Source: RUG14515 sp045117995 (GTDB lineage: Bacteria; Bacillota_I; Bacilli_A; RFN20; CAG-826). From it: a stretch of DNA of 64,000 bases. The DNA lies in assembly GCA_045117995.1 (NCBI GenBank), contig JBGUOH010000004.1, forward strand, positions 15,147 to 79,146. Reading direction: 5' to 3'. The notes under the pieces are model-generated. The model saw only the letters and a list, made by a program, of their open reading frames with translations, was not told where the DNA came from and did not search any database. The translations under genes and the position numbers were made by a program. This document shows positions 8,507-15,945 of the stretch, piece by piece. Numbering within the stretch: position 1 is the stretch's first letter; the number at the start of each line of letters is the position of its first letter.

Positions 8507-9685
8507 ATGGAAAACAAGAAAATTTTGCGTTCCTCTTGTATTGGTTTAGCTTTATGGTTAATTAGTGCCTTACTCGTTGGTATCTGTATGGTCACTCCAT
8601 TAATCGATGGCGGTCAAGGAATCATCAACAGCCAAATCTTTGTTTATGGCCCAAGAGCAGCTATTGGTGATTACGTCAATATGTGGAACCCTCATTATTT
8701 CAATCATGAAACAGCCTTCATTGGTGTTGCGCTCGTCTTTGTTGCCATCACATTAGGTATTGCAACAATTGTTATGGCCATTATCAAAAAGAAACCAGCT
8801 TTCTTATTATCCGCCGTTGGCATCGTTGTCGCGATTGGCTTCTTACCATTCATCCTCATCCTTGCCATTCCTATGATTCAAATGGGCGTTTTAAGAATCT
8901 CTGCATTCCTTTTATTAGCTGGTGCATTTGGTCTTGAATTATTCGCCATCTTCTTTGTTTTATTACCAGTCTTCAGAATGTTATTCGGTTTATTACAAAA
9001 AGCCGCTGGTGAAGAACCAAAAGAAGAATGCTGCGAAGGTGGTTTAAGCGAAAGAGAAGTTCGTAAGATCGTTAATAAGGGTCTTGATGAACACGTCGAA
9101 GAATATCACGCTGAAAAAGAAGAAGAAGAACCAGCTCCTGCTCCAGCTCCACAACCAGAGCCAGAACCAGAGCCAGAACCAGAACCAGAGCCTGAAGAAG
9201 AAGAACCTGAAGACGAAGAAGAAGAGGAAGAGGAAGAAGAAGCCCCAGCCGAAGGTCCAGAAGGTTTAGTCATCAAAGGCAAGAGAAAGAGAAAACCTTT
9301 CGAAACACGTTTAAGAAACAGCGTTTACGACTTACGTCATAAATACTATGACTTAAGAGACTATATTAAATGGTATGGTTTGAGAAACCGTGTCTCCATT
9401 CCAGGTGATACATTCTCATATAAGAGACAACGTTATGTCTTCGTGACAATCGTCGGCAAACACCTCCGTGTTTACCTCAACCTCAATCCAGATGATTATG
9501 CTGAATCAACAATTCCAGTTGAAAGAGCAGAAGCGAAGAAGTACGAAGATCTTCCATGCTTACTCCGCGTTAAGAGCGATTTAGCTTATCGCCGCGCGAA
9601 GAAACTTGTTGATGATGTTATGGCTAAAGTCGGCCTTCCAAGACCAGAAGGCGATGAACCAAAAGAAACACAAAAACAAGACTAG
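8507..9685 (+). CDS. Membrane protein with Pro-Glu-rich linker and basic C-terminal domain
   Basis: A 392-residue protein of unknown function. Residues 1-165 hold about four membrane helices; then comes an acidic linker (about 170-250) dominated by PAPAP, repeated PE pairs and poly-Glu; residues ~255-380 form a folded basic domain with motifs such as RVYLNLNPDDY and LLRVKSDLAYRRAKKLVDDVM. Similar C-terminal domains occur, to my recollection, at the ends of low-complexity proteins in Firmicutes, but I cannot name the family. A good ribosome binding site lies before the ATG, and a terminator closes the gene at 9706-9732. The design suggests a membrane anchor presenting a cytoplasmic domain on a flexible charged tether. 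Confidence 0.65.
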   Translation: MENKKILRSSCIGLALWLISALLVGICMVTPLIDGGQGIINSQIFVYGPRAAIGDYVNMWNPHYFNHETAFIGVALVFVAITLGIATIVMAIIKKKPAFLLSAVGIVVAIGFLPFILILAIPMIQMGVLRISAFLLLAGAFGLELFAIFFVLLPVFRMLFGLLQKAAGEEPKEECCEGGLSEREVRKIVNKGLDEHVEEYHAEKEEEEPAPAPAPQPEPEPEPEPEPEPEEEEPEDEEEEEEEEEAPAEGPEGLVIKGKRKRKPFETRLRNSVYDLRHKYYDLRDYIKWYGLRNRVSIPGDTFSYKRQRYVFVTIVGKHLRVYLNLNPDDYAESTIPVERAEAKKYEDLPCLLRVKSDLAYRRAKKLVDDVMAKVGLPRPEGDEPKETQKQD

Positions 9686-9705
9686 TTCATAGCAAATTTA
9701 AAAAG

Positions 9706-9732
9706 ACCGCTAGCTCACGTTAGCGGTTTTTT
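9706..9732 (+). terminator. Rho-independent terminator
   Basis: ACCGCTA (9706-9712) pairs with TAGCGGT (9721-9727), followed by a T run. Confidence 0.85.
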
Positions 9733-9820
9733 CTTGTCTTGGTCAAACATTTTCTCTTTTAATCTCCTATATAGAGGATTAAAATAAAGTATATTTATTC
9801 CATAAGAGGAGGAATTTATA

Positions 9821-10552
9821 ATGAAGAAAAACTTATTTGTCTCATGCGCAGCATTAAGTCTTTTACTTTCCGCTTTAGTCGGTTGTAATAAACCAGCCGA
9901 AGAATCAAAGGAATCAAAACCTGCAAGTAACAACCCAACAACAAGTCAAGTTGCTCCAAGCACAAGCAAACCATCATCAACATCAAGCAAGGCTCCAGCA
10001 GTTCCAACACCAGATGCCGCTCAAGCATTAGTGACACAAGAAACTACACCAGCCGCTGATGGTAATGGTGAAACAATCACTTGGAGTGCTCAAGACGCCA
10101 ACAAGGAAGCTGATGGCTTCTCATCCGCTGGCAAATTCTCCAGTACTGGCTCCTATGTCAAATTCACATTCAATGCTTCTATGAAAATGAAAGCTAGATT
10201 ATGGGTTGAAATGCCACCAAGAGACAGCAACGTTTGGAACAGAGAAACCGAAACTGGTCACCAATCGATTTGGTACAACTGGCAAGATGGCGATGATTGG
10301 AAGTATAACGTTGAAGTTAACACAATCGCTGTTGATCAAAGCAAGTTAGGTACATGGAAAGTCGGTGAACAAGATATTGAATTTAAATATTTAGTTTATT
10401 CCGATTTCTTAGAAGAAGGTGCATCAACACTCTTTGCTCCATGGTTTGAATTCGATGTTTTACCAGGCAGAAACACCATTAGGATTGAACGTAACCTTGG
10501 CTATTCCGTCGAAATGAAATCATTCAAGGTTGTCGGTACAAAAGTTGCCTAA
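9821..10552 (+). CDS. Secreted lipoprotein with probable carbohydrate-binding-like beta-sandwich
   Basis: A 243-residue lipoprotein: a basic, hydrophobic signal peptide ends in LVGC with the lipidated Cys at residue 22. Residues 23-70 are a Ser/Thr/Pro/Lys linker. From ~75 on, strands ending in PGRNTIRIERNLGYSVEMKSFKVVG resemble family-6/35-type carbohydrate-binding modules (jelly-roll), an inference from pattern only. Strong Shine-Dalgarno (AGAGGAGG). Monocistronic, ended by a terminator at 10577-10604. Likely exposed on the cell surface, binding glycan or an envelope component. Confidence 0.65.
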   Translation: MKKNLFVSCAALSLLLSALVGCNKPAEESKESKPASNNPTTSQVAPSTSKPSSTSSKAPAVPTPDAAQALVTQETTPAADGNGETITWSAQDANKEADGFSSAGKFSSTGSYVKFTFNASMKMKARLWVEMPPRDSNVWNRETETGHQSIWYNWQDGDDWKYNVEVNTIAVDQSKLGTWKVGEQDIEFKYLVYSDFLEEGASTLFAPWFEFDVLPGRNTIRIERNLGYSVEMKSFKVVGTKVA

Positions 10553-10576
10553 TCTAAAAGATTAATGATTATTAGA

Positions 10577-10604
10577 AACCGTTAGCATCCGCTAGCGGTT
10601 TTTT
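10577..10604 (+). terminator. Rho-independent terminator
   Basis: AACCGTTAGC pairs with GCTAGCGGTT across a 4-base loop (one G-T pair), followed by TTTT. Confidence 0.85.
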
Positions 10605-10621
10605 CTTTGCTTATAAGTAAC

Positions 10622-10643
10622 AAAAAAGACACATCTCTGTGTC
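10622..10643 (-). terminator. Terminator of the tRNA-Asp/tRNA-Phe unit
   Basis: Minus strand: GACACA, GAGA loop, TGTGTC, then six T. It lies just after tRNA-Phe. Confidence 0.75.
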
Positions 10644-10655
10644 TATCTAAATAAA

Positions 10656-10731
10656 TGGTGGCTCAGGCCGGGAGCGCGCCGGCGACACTCAGATTTTCAG
10701 TCTGATGCTCTACTAACTGAGCTACCGAGCC
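10656..10731 (-). tRNA. tRNA-Phe (GAA) with non-canonical T-loop
   Basis: Full 76-base cloverleaf with encoded CCA. Acceptor GGCTCGG pairs with CTGAGCC, D stem GCTC/GAGC, anticodon stem TCAGA/TCTGA around loop CTGAAAA (anticodon GAA), T stem GCCGG/CCGGC. Two normally invariant features are missing: the D-loop is AGTTAGTA (A instead of G18) and the T-loop is CGCGCTC instead of a TTCRANY-type loop, so T54, U55 and A58 are all replaced. C56 and G19 are kept. Stems are fully paired, so the gene is not obviously decayed. Confidence 0.88.
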
Positions 10732-10749
10732 ATTTCTTTAAAAAAGCGC

Positions 10750-10825
10750 TGGCGGATCTGACGGGAATCGAACCCGCGGTCTTCTCCGTGACAGGGAGAC
10801 ATGTTAACCGCTACACCACAGATCC
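10750..10825 (-). tRNA. tRNA-Asp (GTC)
   Basis: 76-base cloverleaf with encoded CCA: acceptor GGATCTG/CAGATCC, discriminator G as expected for Asp, anticodon loop CTGTCAC (anticodon GTC), T-loop TTCGATT (canonical). It is 18 bases upstream of tRNA-Phe in the same unit. Confidence 0.95.
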
Positions 10826-10844
10826 GTTTGTAACGCGCTTTAAT

Positions 10845-10873
10845 ATTATCATAGAAAATAATAATAAATGCAA
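10845..10873 (-). promoter_or_regulatory. Promoter of the tRNA-Asp/tRNA-Phe unit
   Basis: Minus strand TTGCAT (10873-10868), 17 bases, GATAAT (10850-10845), 20 bases before the tRNA-Asp 5' end. Confidence 0.6.
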
Positions 10874-10892
10874 TAGGAAATTTAAGGAAAAT

Positions 10893-10921
10893 AAAAAAGC
10901 ACAAAGTCTTGTCTCTGTGCT
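10893..10921 (-). terminator. Rubrerythrin terminator
   Basis: Minus strand AGCACA...TGTGCT stem followed by six T, just after the rubrerythrin stop. Confidence 0.75.
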
Positions 10922-10943
10922 TCTTTTTAATTTTAATTAAAGA

Positions 10944-11483
10944 TTAGTAATTTTCGACTCTTAATTCGAAATAAGATTGTGGGTGAGCGCAAGCTGGGCA
11001 AATCTTTGGTGCTTCTTTACCAATATGGATATGACCACAGTTACGGCACTTCCAGACGACGACATCAGGAGCGATGAATACTTTATCCGCTTTGACCTTT
11101 TCTAAAAGTTTAAGGTATCTTTGTTCGTGTTCTGCTTCAATCTTAGCAACGAGAGCGAACTTCGCGGCAATTTCCATAAAGCCTTCTTCTCTAGCTTCTT
11201 CTGCCATCTTCTTGTACATATCGGTCCATTCAAAGTTTTCGCCTTCAGCGGCCGCTTTTAAGTTCTCGATGGTGTTTGGAACTTGACCATCATGTAAATA
11301 TTTGAACCACATCTTAGCGTGTTCTTTTTCATTTTCTGCTGTTTCTAAGAAAATAGCGGCAATTTGTTCATAGCCTTCTTTCTTAGCTTGGCTTGCAAAA
11401 TATGTATATTTATTGCGGGCTTGAGATTCACCAGCAAAAGCCATTTCTAAATTCTTTTCAGTTTTACTGCCTTTTAATTCCAT
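10944..11483 (-). CDS. rbr: Rubrerythrin
   Basis: A 179-residue rubrerythrin. The ferritin-like four-helix domain (about 1-135) has the diiron ligands in GESQARNKY, ETAENEKEHA and EAEHEQRY, and the C-terminal rubredoxin-like domain has two CxxC knuckles (CRNC and CPAC) for one iron. It reduces hydrogen peroxide in anaerobes using electrons from rubredoxin; a free rubredoxin is encoded at 44898. The start is the ATG at 11483, which has AAGGAG 10 bases upstream; a longer frame begins inside the neighbouring permease gene and lacks a binding site. It has its own promoter inside that gene. Confidence 0.95.
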   Translation of the reverse strand: MELKGSKTEKNLEMAFAGESQARNKYTYFASQAKKEGYEQIAAIFLETAENEKEHAKMWFKYLHDGQVPNTIENLKAAAEGENFEWTDMYKKMAEEAREEGFMEIAAKFALVAKIEAEHEQRYLKLLEKVKADKVFIAPDVVVWKCRNCGHIHIGKEAPKICPACAHPQSYFELRVENY

Positions 11484-11505
11484 TGTGTATGTTCTCCTTA
11501 AATTA

Positions 11506-11534
11506 AGTTTATGGTAAAAACAATGTTTTATCAA
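11506..11534 (-). promoter_or_regulatory. Rubrerythrin promoter
   Basis: Minus strand TTGATA (11534-11529), 17 bases, TAAACT (11511-11506). It overlaps the 3' end of the permease gene. Confidence 0.55.
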
Positions 11535-12298
11535 TCTTTTTGCTTAATTAGTAATTGTCTAATTACTTGCTCTAATAAAGTGAATAAGAGCATGAAAACA
11601 ATAGCGAATAAGGAATAGGCGAAGACCCCTGTTAATTCGGTAGGATCTTGTTGCTGTACGAAGTGAATAACACTGCCTAAGCCATTAGTTGTGGTGCCGG
11701 TAATAACTTCCGCCATAATTTCAATCTTAAAGGACAAAGAGAAGCTAGAAACAACACCGACAATAATATAAGAAATAGATAGTGGTAGTTTTATAAATAA
11801 AACTCTTTTTAAATAACGCGCTCCATCAACACGTGCGGCTTGTACCACTTGTGGATCAACTTTTCTAATGCCACTAGCGACTGCTTCGTAAAGAATTGGA
11901 AAGCAAATGGCAATCACCACAAGGATAGGGGCGTCTTTAGGTGTTAAAAGAACCACAAATAAGAATACTAGGGCAACAGTTGGAATACTCTTAATCACCG
12001 TCATTAAAGGCTTTAAGAAATCATAGAGAGGCTGATGGTTACCAGCAAAGATTCCAACTAATAAAGCAGCGACAAAAGATATAGAGAAACCAATAAACAT
12101 TCTTTTGAATGTATGGCCTAAGCATTGATAGGAATATGGCTCTGTTAAAAGTTCACCGAATCTTTTAAATGTTTCAATAGGCGAAGGGAATATTCCTCCG
12201 TTAGTGTCGAAACACAACGAAAGAATTATCCATAAAACAATTACGAATAATATGCCTAAGGCGAAGAGAGTAAATTTATTAGAAATAAACTTCCTCAT
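11531..12298 (-). CDS. ABC transporter permease (SsuC/TauC type)
   Basis: A 255-residue permease with about six membrane helices and the cytoplasmic EAA loop (EAVASGIRKVDPQV, then AARVDGA) typical of the binding-protein-dependent permeases for nitrate, sulfonate, taurine or thiamin precursors. I chose the ATG at 12298, which follows GAGGGG; an upstream TTG is possible. It overlaps the binding-protein gene by 20 bases, so the two are co-translated. No ATPase gene lies beside them; an ATPase must be supplied from elsewhere. Substrate unknown. Confidence 0.88.
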   Translation of the reverse strand: MRKFISNKFTLFALGILFVIVLWIILSLCFDTNGGIFPSPIETFKRFGELLTEPYSYQCLGHTFKRMFIGFSISFVAALLVGIFAGNHQPLYDFLKPLMTVIKSIPTVALVFLFVVLLTPKDAPILVVIAICFPILYEAVASGIRKVDPQVVQAARVDGARYLKRVLFIKLPLSISYIIVGVVSSFSLSFKIEIMAEVITGTTTNGLGSVIHFVQQQDPTELTGVFAYSLFAIVFMLLFTLLEQVIRQLLIKQKD

Positions 12299-13244
12299 CA
12301 AACCCCTCAATACCAAAGAGCTTTAAGAAGGTTTCGACAGCTTCTTTATTATTAATAGCGCGCGCAAAACCTAAGCCCATACCATTGTTATTCTTGGTGA
12401 CTGTTGTCGCCATTGCAGGAGCAATGCCGTACACAGTTTGAGCGTCTTGAGCATCTTTTAATGCTTCTTCAATAACTTCTGGTGTTTTGATTGCGGTTTC
12501 AATATCCGCTTTTAAAGAATCTAAGAATGCTGTAGCGGTCTTTCTAGCGACAGTCTTCTTAATGAAGACGGAAGCTTGGAATAAAGCTTGATCATTTGAT
12601 TTTTCTTTATACTTGGCTTGCATATCAGCATAGACTGCATAGCCCTTATCAGCGTTCTTGTTTAAGACAGTTGTTAAAACTGGTTGAGCAAGCATGACAT
12701 AGTTAGGAACAACGTTTGTACCTGTTTCAGCATCGGCGAAGAAGCCAGCGTTAACAGCAGCGGCTGCATCACTCACGGCTGAGACATAATGGACATTAGC
12801 GTCATAGTCATTACCATAAACATAATGGAAGACTTTATCTGGGACATTACCCTTTTGGAAAAGGAGAATTGTGTCGTTAGCGTCGAGTGTCTTATTCTCA
12901 TCGTTGTTCATGCTGATGAGGTAGAAATTACCGAATGTGATTGTCGCGGCAATTTGATATTCCGCTTTCTTATTTAAGATGGCTTGCATACCAGCGTTGG
13001 TTGGTAAGACGATGACATCTTTCTTTCCAGTGACCATTTGAGGGATGATACCTTCTGCTGGGTTTGAGTTAGTTTCAAAGTTCTCGCTATTAGCATAGTT
13101 ATAGAACGCTAATGCTGGAGCGCCTGTTGGAGTGACGATGCTTAAAGATGAACGATCGAATTCTCCTGTACCTTGTTGACTTGAGTTGCTATTGCATGCA
13201 GTGAGCGCGAGGGCGACTGCGATAAGTGATATATATTTTTTCAT
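12279..13244 (-). CDS. ABC transporter substrate-binding lipoprotein
   Basis: A 321-residue lipoprotein: signal peptide with LTAC lipobox (Cys17), then a periplasmic-binding-protein-like fold (IVTPTGAPALAFYNY at the start of the mature domain, LPTNAGMQAILN), similar to NMT1/THI5- or SsuA-like binding proteins for small organic anions or thiamin precursors. ATG at 13244 preceded by GGAGG; a longer frame upstream has no binding site. First gene of a two-gene operon, predicted to be activated by the Crp-family protein encoded divergently (site at 13293-13308). Confidence 0.85.
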   Translation of the reverse strand: MKKYISLIAVALALTACNSNSSQQGTGEFDRSSLSIVTPTGAPALAFYNYANSENFETNSNPAEGIIPQMVTGKKDVIVLPTNAGMQAILNKKAEYQIAATITFGNFYLISMNNDENKTLDANDTILLFQKGNVPDKVFHYVYGNDYDANVHYVSAVSDAAAAVNAGFFADAETGTNVVPNYVMLAQPVLTTVLNKNADKGYAVYADMQAKYKEKSNDQALFQASVFIKKTVARKTATAFLDSLKADIETAIKTPEVIEEALKDAQDAQTVYGIAPAMATTVTKNNNGMGLGFARAINNKEAVETFLKLFGIEGFDEEVYF

Positions 13245-13260
13245 TTTTTGATTTCCTCCG

Positions 13261-13288
13261 TTGTAATTATACAGGAACCATTTATAAT
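13261..13288 (+). promoter_or_regulatory. Promoter of the Crp-family gene
   Basis: TTGTAA (13261-13266), 16 bases, TATAAT (13283-13288). Predicted start near 13295, so the Crp site at 13293-13308 lies across the start point and would repress. Confidence 0.6.
13266..13271 (-). promoter_or_regulatory. -10 box of the divergent ABC operon, no good -35
   Basis: Minus strand TATAAT (13271-13266), placing +1 near 13259. The -35 position reads CATTTT, a poor match, as expected for an activator-dependent promoter. Confidence 0.6.
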
Positions 13289-13292
13289 AAAA

Positions 13293-13308
13293 TGTGATTG
13301 AGGTCACA
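13293..13308. promoter_or_regulatory. Crp-type operator
   Basis: TGTGA-N6-TCACA, an exact match to the classical CRP consensus. Its centre (13300.5) is 41.5 bases upstream of the predicted ABC operon start, the class II activation position. The adjacent regulator has the recognition-helix pattern RETLSR, matching the RExxxR of CRP that reads TGTGA. Confidence 0.85.
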
Positions 13309-13316
13309 CAAATATT

Positions 13317-13916
13317 ATGAAAATTCCACTTTTACAAGTATTAAGCAAAAAAGAACATAAATTAGTGAATGGTTATCAAGTAACCAAAAACAGCATTATT
13401 GCTCATGAAGGTGACGCCTGTGAGAACGTCGGTGTCATCGTCTCTGGTAAAGTCGATATTGTTTCCTATGCCTTCAAAGGTAAAGAGATGTTGCTCAACT
13501 CTTTAAAAGCAGGAGACATTTTTGGTAATAACTTAATCTTCTCTAGTGATCCTGTTTATCGCGGTGATGTCATTGCTAAAGAAAAGTGTGTCATCGCTTT
13601 TATCAATAAGGAGAATTTGATCTTCCTTTTACAAAATAACCAAGACTTCTTAAAGTTGTACTTACAAGCTCAATCAGATTTTGGTAAATCCCTCAATGCG
13701 AGAATCCAACTTTTATCATTCACCAACGCTGAAGAAAGATTGTTCTATTACGCAAGTAAAAACGATAACGTTATCATCTTCAAAAACGTTACCGCATTAG
13801 CCGCGCAAATCGGCATTCAAAGAGAAACATTATCTCGTCTTTTAACGAGTTTAGTAAAACGCCATCTCATCAAAAAAGAGAAAGGAAAAATTACATTCTT
13901 AAAGAAAAGGCGCTAA
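13317..13916 (+). CDS. Crp/Fnr-family transcriptional regulator
   Basis: A 199-residue regulator: cyclic-nucleotide-binding beta-barrel at about residues 15-115, dimer helix to ~140, winged helix near 150-195 with recognition helix IQRETLSRLL. The RExxxR pattern is that of CRP rather than FNR, and there is no N-terminal Cys cluster for an Fe-S centre. The usual cAMP-binding GE...RSA motif is absent (the loop reads GDIFGNNLIF), so the effector is unknown. The nearest Shine-Dalgarno-like GAGG (13300-13303) is inside the operator. Divergent from the ABC operon it probably controls; probably also autoregulated. Confidence 0.85.
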   Translation: MKIPLLQVLSKKEHKLVNGYQVTKNSIIAHEGDACENVGVIVSGKVDIVSYAFKGKEMLLNSLKAGDIFGNNLIFSSDPVYRGDVIAKEKCVIAFINKENLIFLLQNNQDFLKLYLQAQSDFGKSLNARIQLLSFTNAEERLFYYASKNDNVIIFKNVTALAAQIGIQRETLSRLLTSLVKRHLIKKEKGKITFLKKRR

Positions 13917-13917
13917 C

Positions 13918-14712
13918 CTACTTGTTAACGCCGTAAATCTCTAATAAGTTTTCGTAAAGGGCTAATCTAGTTGCGAGGCCAACACCACCAGGAACTGGAG
14001 TTTGAAGTCCGACTGGAAGACCTGGAATTGCGTCACCTTTTAAACCCTCATCAGTTCTTGAGATGCCAACATCAACAATGACGGCATCTTTTTTATATGT
14101 GAATCGATTGTCAAGGAAGCCAGCTTTGCCAATCGCCACGACAATCACATCAGCGTGAGCGATGTAAAAAGCCATATCTTCTGGAGTGGTTTTGCTGTGC
14201 AAAACTGTGACATTCATATTCTCTTTAAGCAAGAGTTTAGCCATTGGTTTACCGACGATATTGCTACGTCCGATGACCACAGCGTTCTTACCTTGCATTT
14301 GAACTTTTTCAAAATGTAAGTAGTTGATAATACCTTTTGGAGTACATGGAATAAGTGATGATAATGGATGGAAACCATCGACGTCTTTTCTTGGATCAAC
14401 CGCTAATTTAATGGTTTCTTCATCGATACCTTTTGGTAAAGGCATTTGCACAATAAAGCCATCATGGAGGTCATCATTATTTAATGTGTCGATAACCTTC
14501 AATAATTCTTCTTGTGTTGTTTCTAATGGTAATTTAATGAGGTCTGCTTTGATGCCTAATTCATCAGCATCTTTGAGTTTACCACGGACATACGCATAGC
14601 TCGCTGCGTCTTCGTTGACTTGGACGATTGCGATGCATGGTTTTCTTTCTAAACCTAAGACTAAGTTTTTAATCTCTTCCTTACGAAGAGCAACGTATTC
14701 TTTAATAGTCAT
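13918..14712 (-). CDS. folD: Bifunctional methylenetetrahydrofolate dehydrogenase/cyclohydrolase FolD
   Basis: A 264-residue FolD, slightly shorter than the usual ~285. The catalytic YVRGKLK segment (Tyr and Lys), the VQMPLPKGID substrate loop, the NADP-binding GRSNIVGKPMA and the C-terminal PVPGGVG are all present. It interconverts 5,10-methylene-THF and 10-formyl-THF in the cytoplasm. Two bases separate it from the upstream deaminase gene, so the two form an operon joining one-carbon metabolism to dTMP precursor supply. Confidence 0.95.
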   Translation of the reverse strand: MTIKEYVALRKEEIKNLVLGLERKPCIAIVQVNEDAASYAYVRGKLKDADELGIKADLIKLPLETTQEELLKVIDTLNNDDLHDGFIVQMPLPKGIDEETIKLAVDPRKDVDGFHPLSSLIPCTPKGIINYLHFEKVQMQGKNAVVIGRSNIVGKPMAKLLLKENMNVTVLHSKTTPEDMAFYIAHADVIVVAIGKAGFLDNRFTYKKDAVIVDVGISRTDEGLKGDAIPGLPVGLQTPVPGGVGLATRLALYENLLEIYGVNK

Positions 14713-14714
14713 AA

Positions 14715-15191
14715 TTACTTCACTAATTCATTTAATTCTTTGGCGTTGAATTGTCTTAATTTAATACCGGCTAATTCAAGCATCTTTTTACTAGCTTGGA
14801 CACCGATTGTTTCAGCGTATTTATTTTCTAAATAAATAATTTCCTTAATGCCCACTTGTACGCATGCCTTCGCACACTCATTGCATGGGAATAACGTCAC
14901 GTATAAGCGGCAACCCTTGAGCGCGCTTCCGTTGCGCGTATTTAATATCGCGTTAAATTCTGCGTGACAAACATAAAGGTACTTAGAATCTAAGCCTTCA
15001 CCTTTGTTCCAAGATAGTTGTGTTTCATCAACACCTTTTGGCATACCATTGTAGCCAATTGAGACGACTTTATTATCGTCGTCAACAATACATGCGCCTA
15101 CTTTTGTATTGGGATCTTTGCTTCTTAAGGCGCTCAAAGAAGCGATACCCATAAAGTATTCGTCCCAAGAAATATTATCAAACTTTTCCAT
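14715..15191 (-). CDS. dCMP deaminase
   Basis: A 158-residue zinc deaminase of the dCMP/ComEB group. Zinc ligands and the catalytic Glu are in CHAEFNAI (His, Glu) and PCNECAK (two Cys); the N-terminal DPNTKVGACIVD and SIGYNGMPKG segments match dCMP deaminases. It makes dUMP for thymidylate synthesis. ATG at 15191, without a Shine-Dalgarno; a TATAAT lies nine bases upstream, so the leader is at most about 3 bases. Operon with folD; divergent from nrdG. Confidence 0.92.
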   Translation of the reverse strand: MEKFDNISWDEYFMGIASLSALRSKDPNTKVGACIVDDDNKVVSIGYNGMPKGVDETQLSWNKGEGLDSKYLYVCHAEFNAILNTRNGSALKGCRLYVTLFPCNECAKACVQVGIKEIIYLENKYAETIGVQASKKMLELAGIKLRQFNAKELNELVK

Positions 15192-15200
15192 ATACAAATT

Positions 15201-15228
15201 ATTATAATGATATTTGCTTTGAAAACAA
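15201..15228 (-). promoter_or_regulatory. Promoter of dCMP deaminase-folD
   Basis: Minus strand TTGTTT (15228-15223), 16 bases, TATAAT (15206-15201), nine bases before the ATG. Confidence 0.6.
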
Positions 15229-15242
15229 CTTAATATTACAAT
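15214..15242 (+). promoter_or_regulatory. Promoter of nrdG
   Basis: TTGCTT (15214-15219), 17 bases, TACAAT (15237-15242), ten bases before the ATG. It overlaps the divergent dCMP deaminase promoter, so the two dNTP-supply units may be co-regulated. Confidence 0.55.
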
Positions 15243-15252
15243 ATTAAATACG

Positions 15253-15945
15253 ATGGCAATTGTAGGAATTGATAAACTTTCATTACTCGATTATGAAGAC
15301 AAGGTTTCTGTAGTCTTGTTCTCACAAGCGTGCAACATGCGCTGCCCATTTTGTCATAATGGCGCGGCCATTTTAGGCGCGGCCAAAGAAGACGAAATTG
15401 ACTTCAATGAAATACTCGATTTTTTGAAGACCAGAAAGGGTCTCATTGACGCGGTTGTTTTCACGGGTGGTGAGCCAACAATGGAACATGATTTGAAGGT
15501 TAAGATAAAAGCGGTTCGCGACCTTGGCTTTTTAATCAAGTTAGACACTAATGGAACTAATCCAGAAATAGTGGAATCTCTCCTTGATGAAGGACTCATT
15601 GATTATGTTGCTATGGACATTAAAAACTGTCCAAACTTATATGCTGAAACATGTGGCTTAAAGTTCATCAATGTTGAAAATATTAAAAAGAGTATTTCTA
15701 TCATTATGGCGAAAGCGCCAGATTATGAATTTAGAACAACCTTAGTCAAAGAATTCCATGAAAGAATGGACTACAAAGCTTTCCTAAATTTAATCAAGGG
15801 TGCCAAGAAGTTATTCCTTCAAAAGTTTGTTGACCGTGAAGGATGTATACAAAAAGGCCTCCACGAAGTTAGTATCGAAGAGGCCAATAAATTAAGAGAT
15901 TATCTCGCGACAGGTATTTTAGAAGTTACTTTGCGCGGTTATTAA
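15253..15945 (+). CDS. nrdG: Anaerobic ribonucleotide reductase activating protein (radical SAM)
   Basis: A 230-residue radical-SAM enzyme. The 4Fe-4S motif CNMRCPFC (CxxxCxxC, Cys27, 31, 34) is followed by FTGGEPT and DTNGTNP SAM-binding elements. It belongs to the NrdG-type activases that install the glycyl radical on NrdD. The gene points toward nrdD but is separated from it by trxB; its 3' end overlaps trxB by 20 bases, tail to tail. The activase call rests on family resemblance plus proximity to nrdD. Confidence 0.88.
   Translation: MAIVGIDKLSLLDYEDKVSVVLFSQACNMRCPFCHNGAAILGAAKEDEIDFNEILDFLKTRKGLIDAVVFTGGEPTMEHDLKVKIKAVRDLGFLIKLDTNGTNPEIVESLLDEGLIDYVAMDIKNCPNLYAETCGLKFINVENIKKSISIIMAKAPDYEFRTTLVKEFHERMDYKAFLNLIKGAKKLFLQKFVDREGCIQKGLHEVSIEEANKLRDYLATGILEVTLRGY

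Noticed and set aside
9120..9245. Repeat tract that looks at first like a tandem-repeat or CRISPR-like array
   Set aside because: It is in-frame Pro-Glu/Glu codon repetition inside a coding gene, without spacers.
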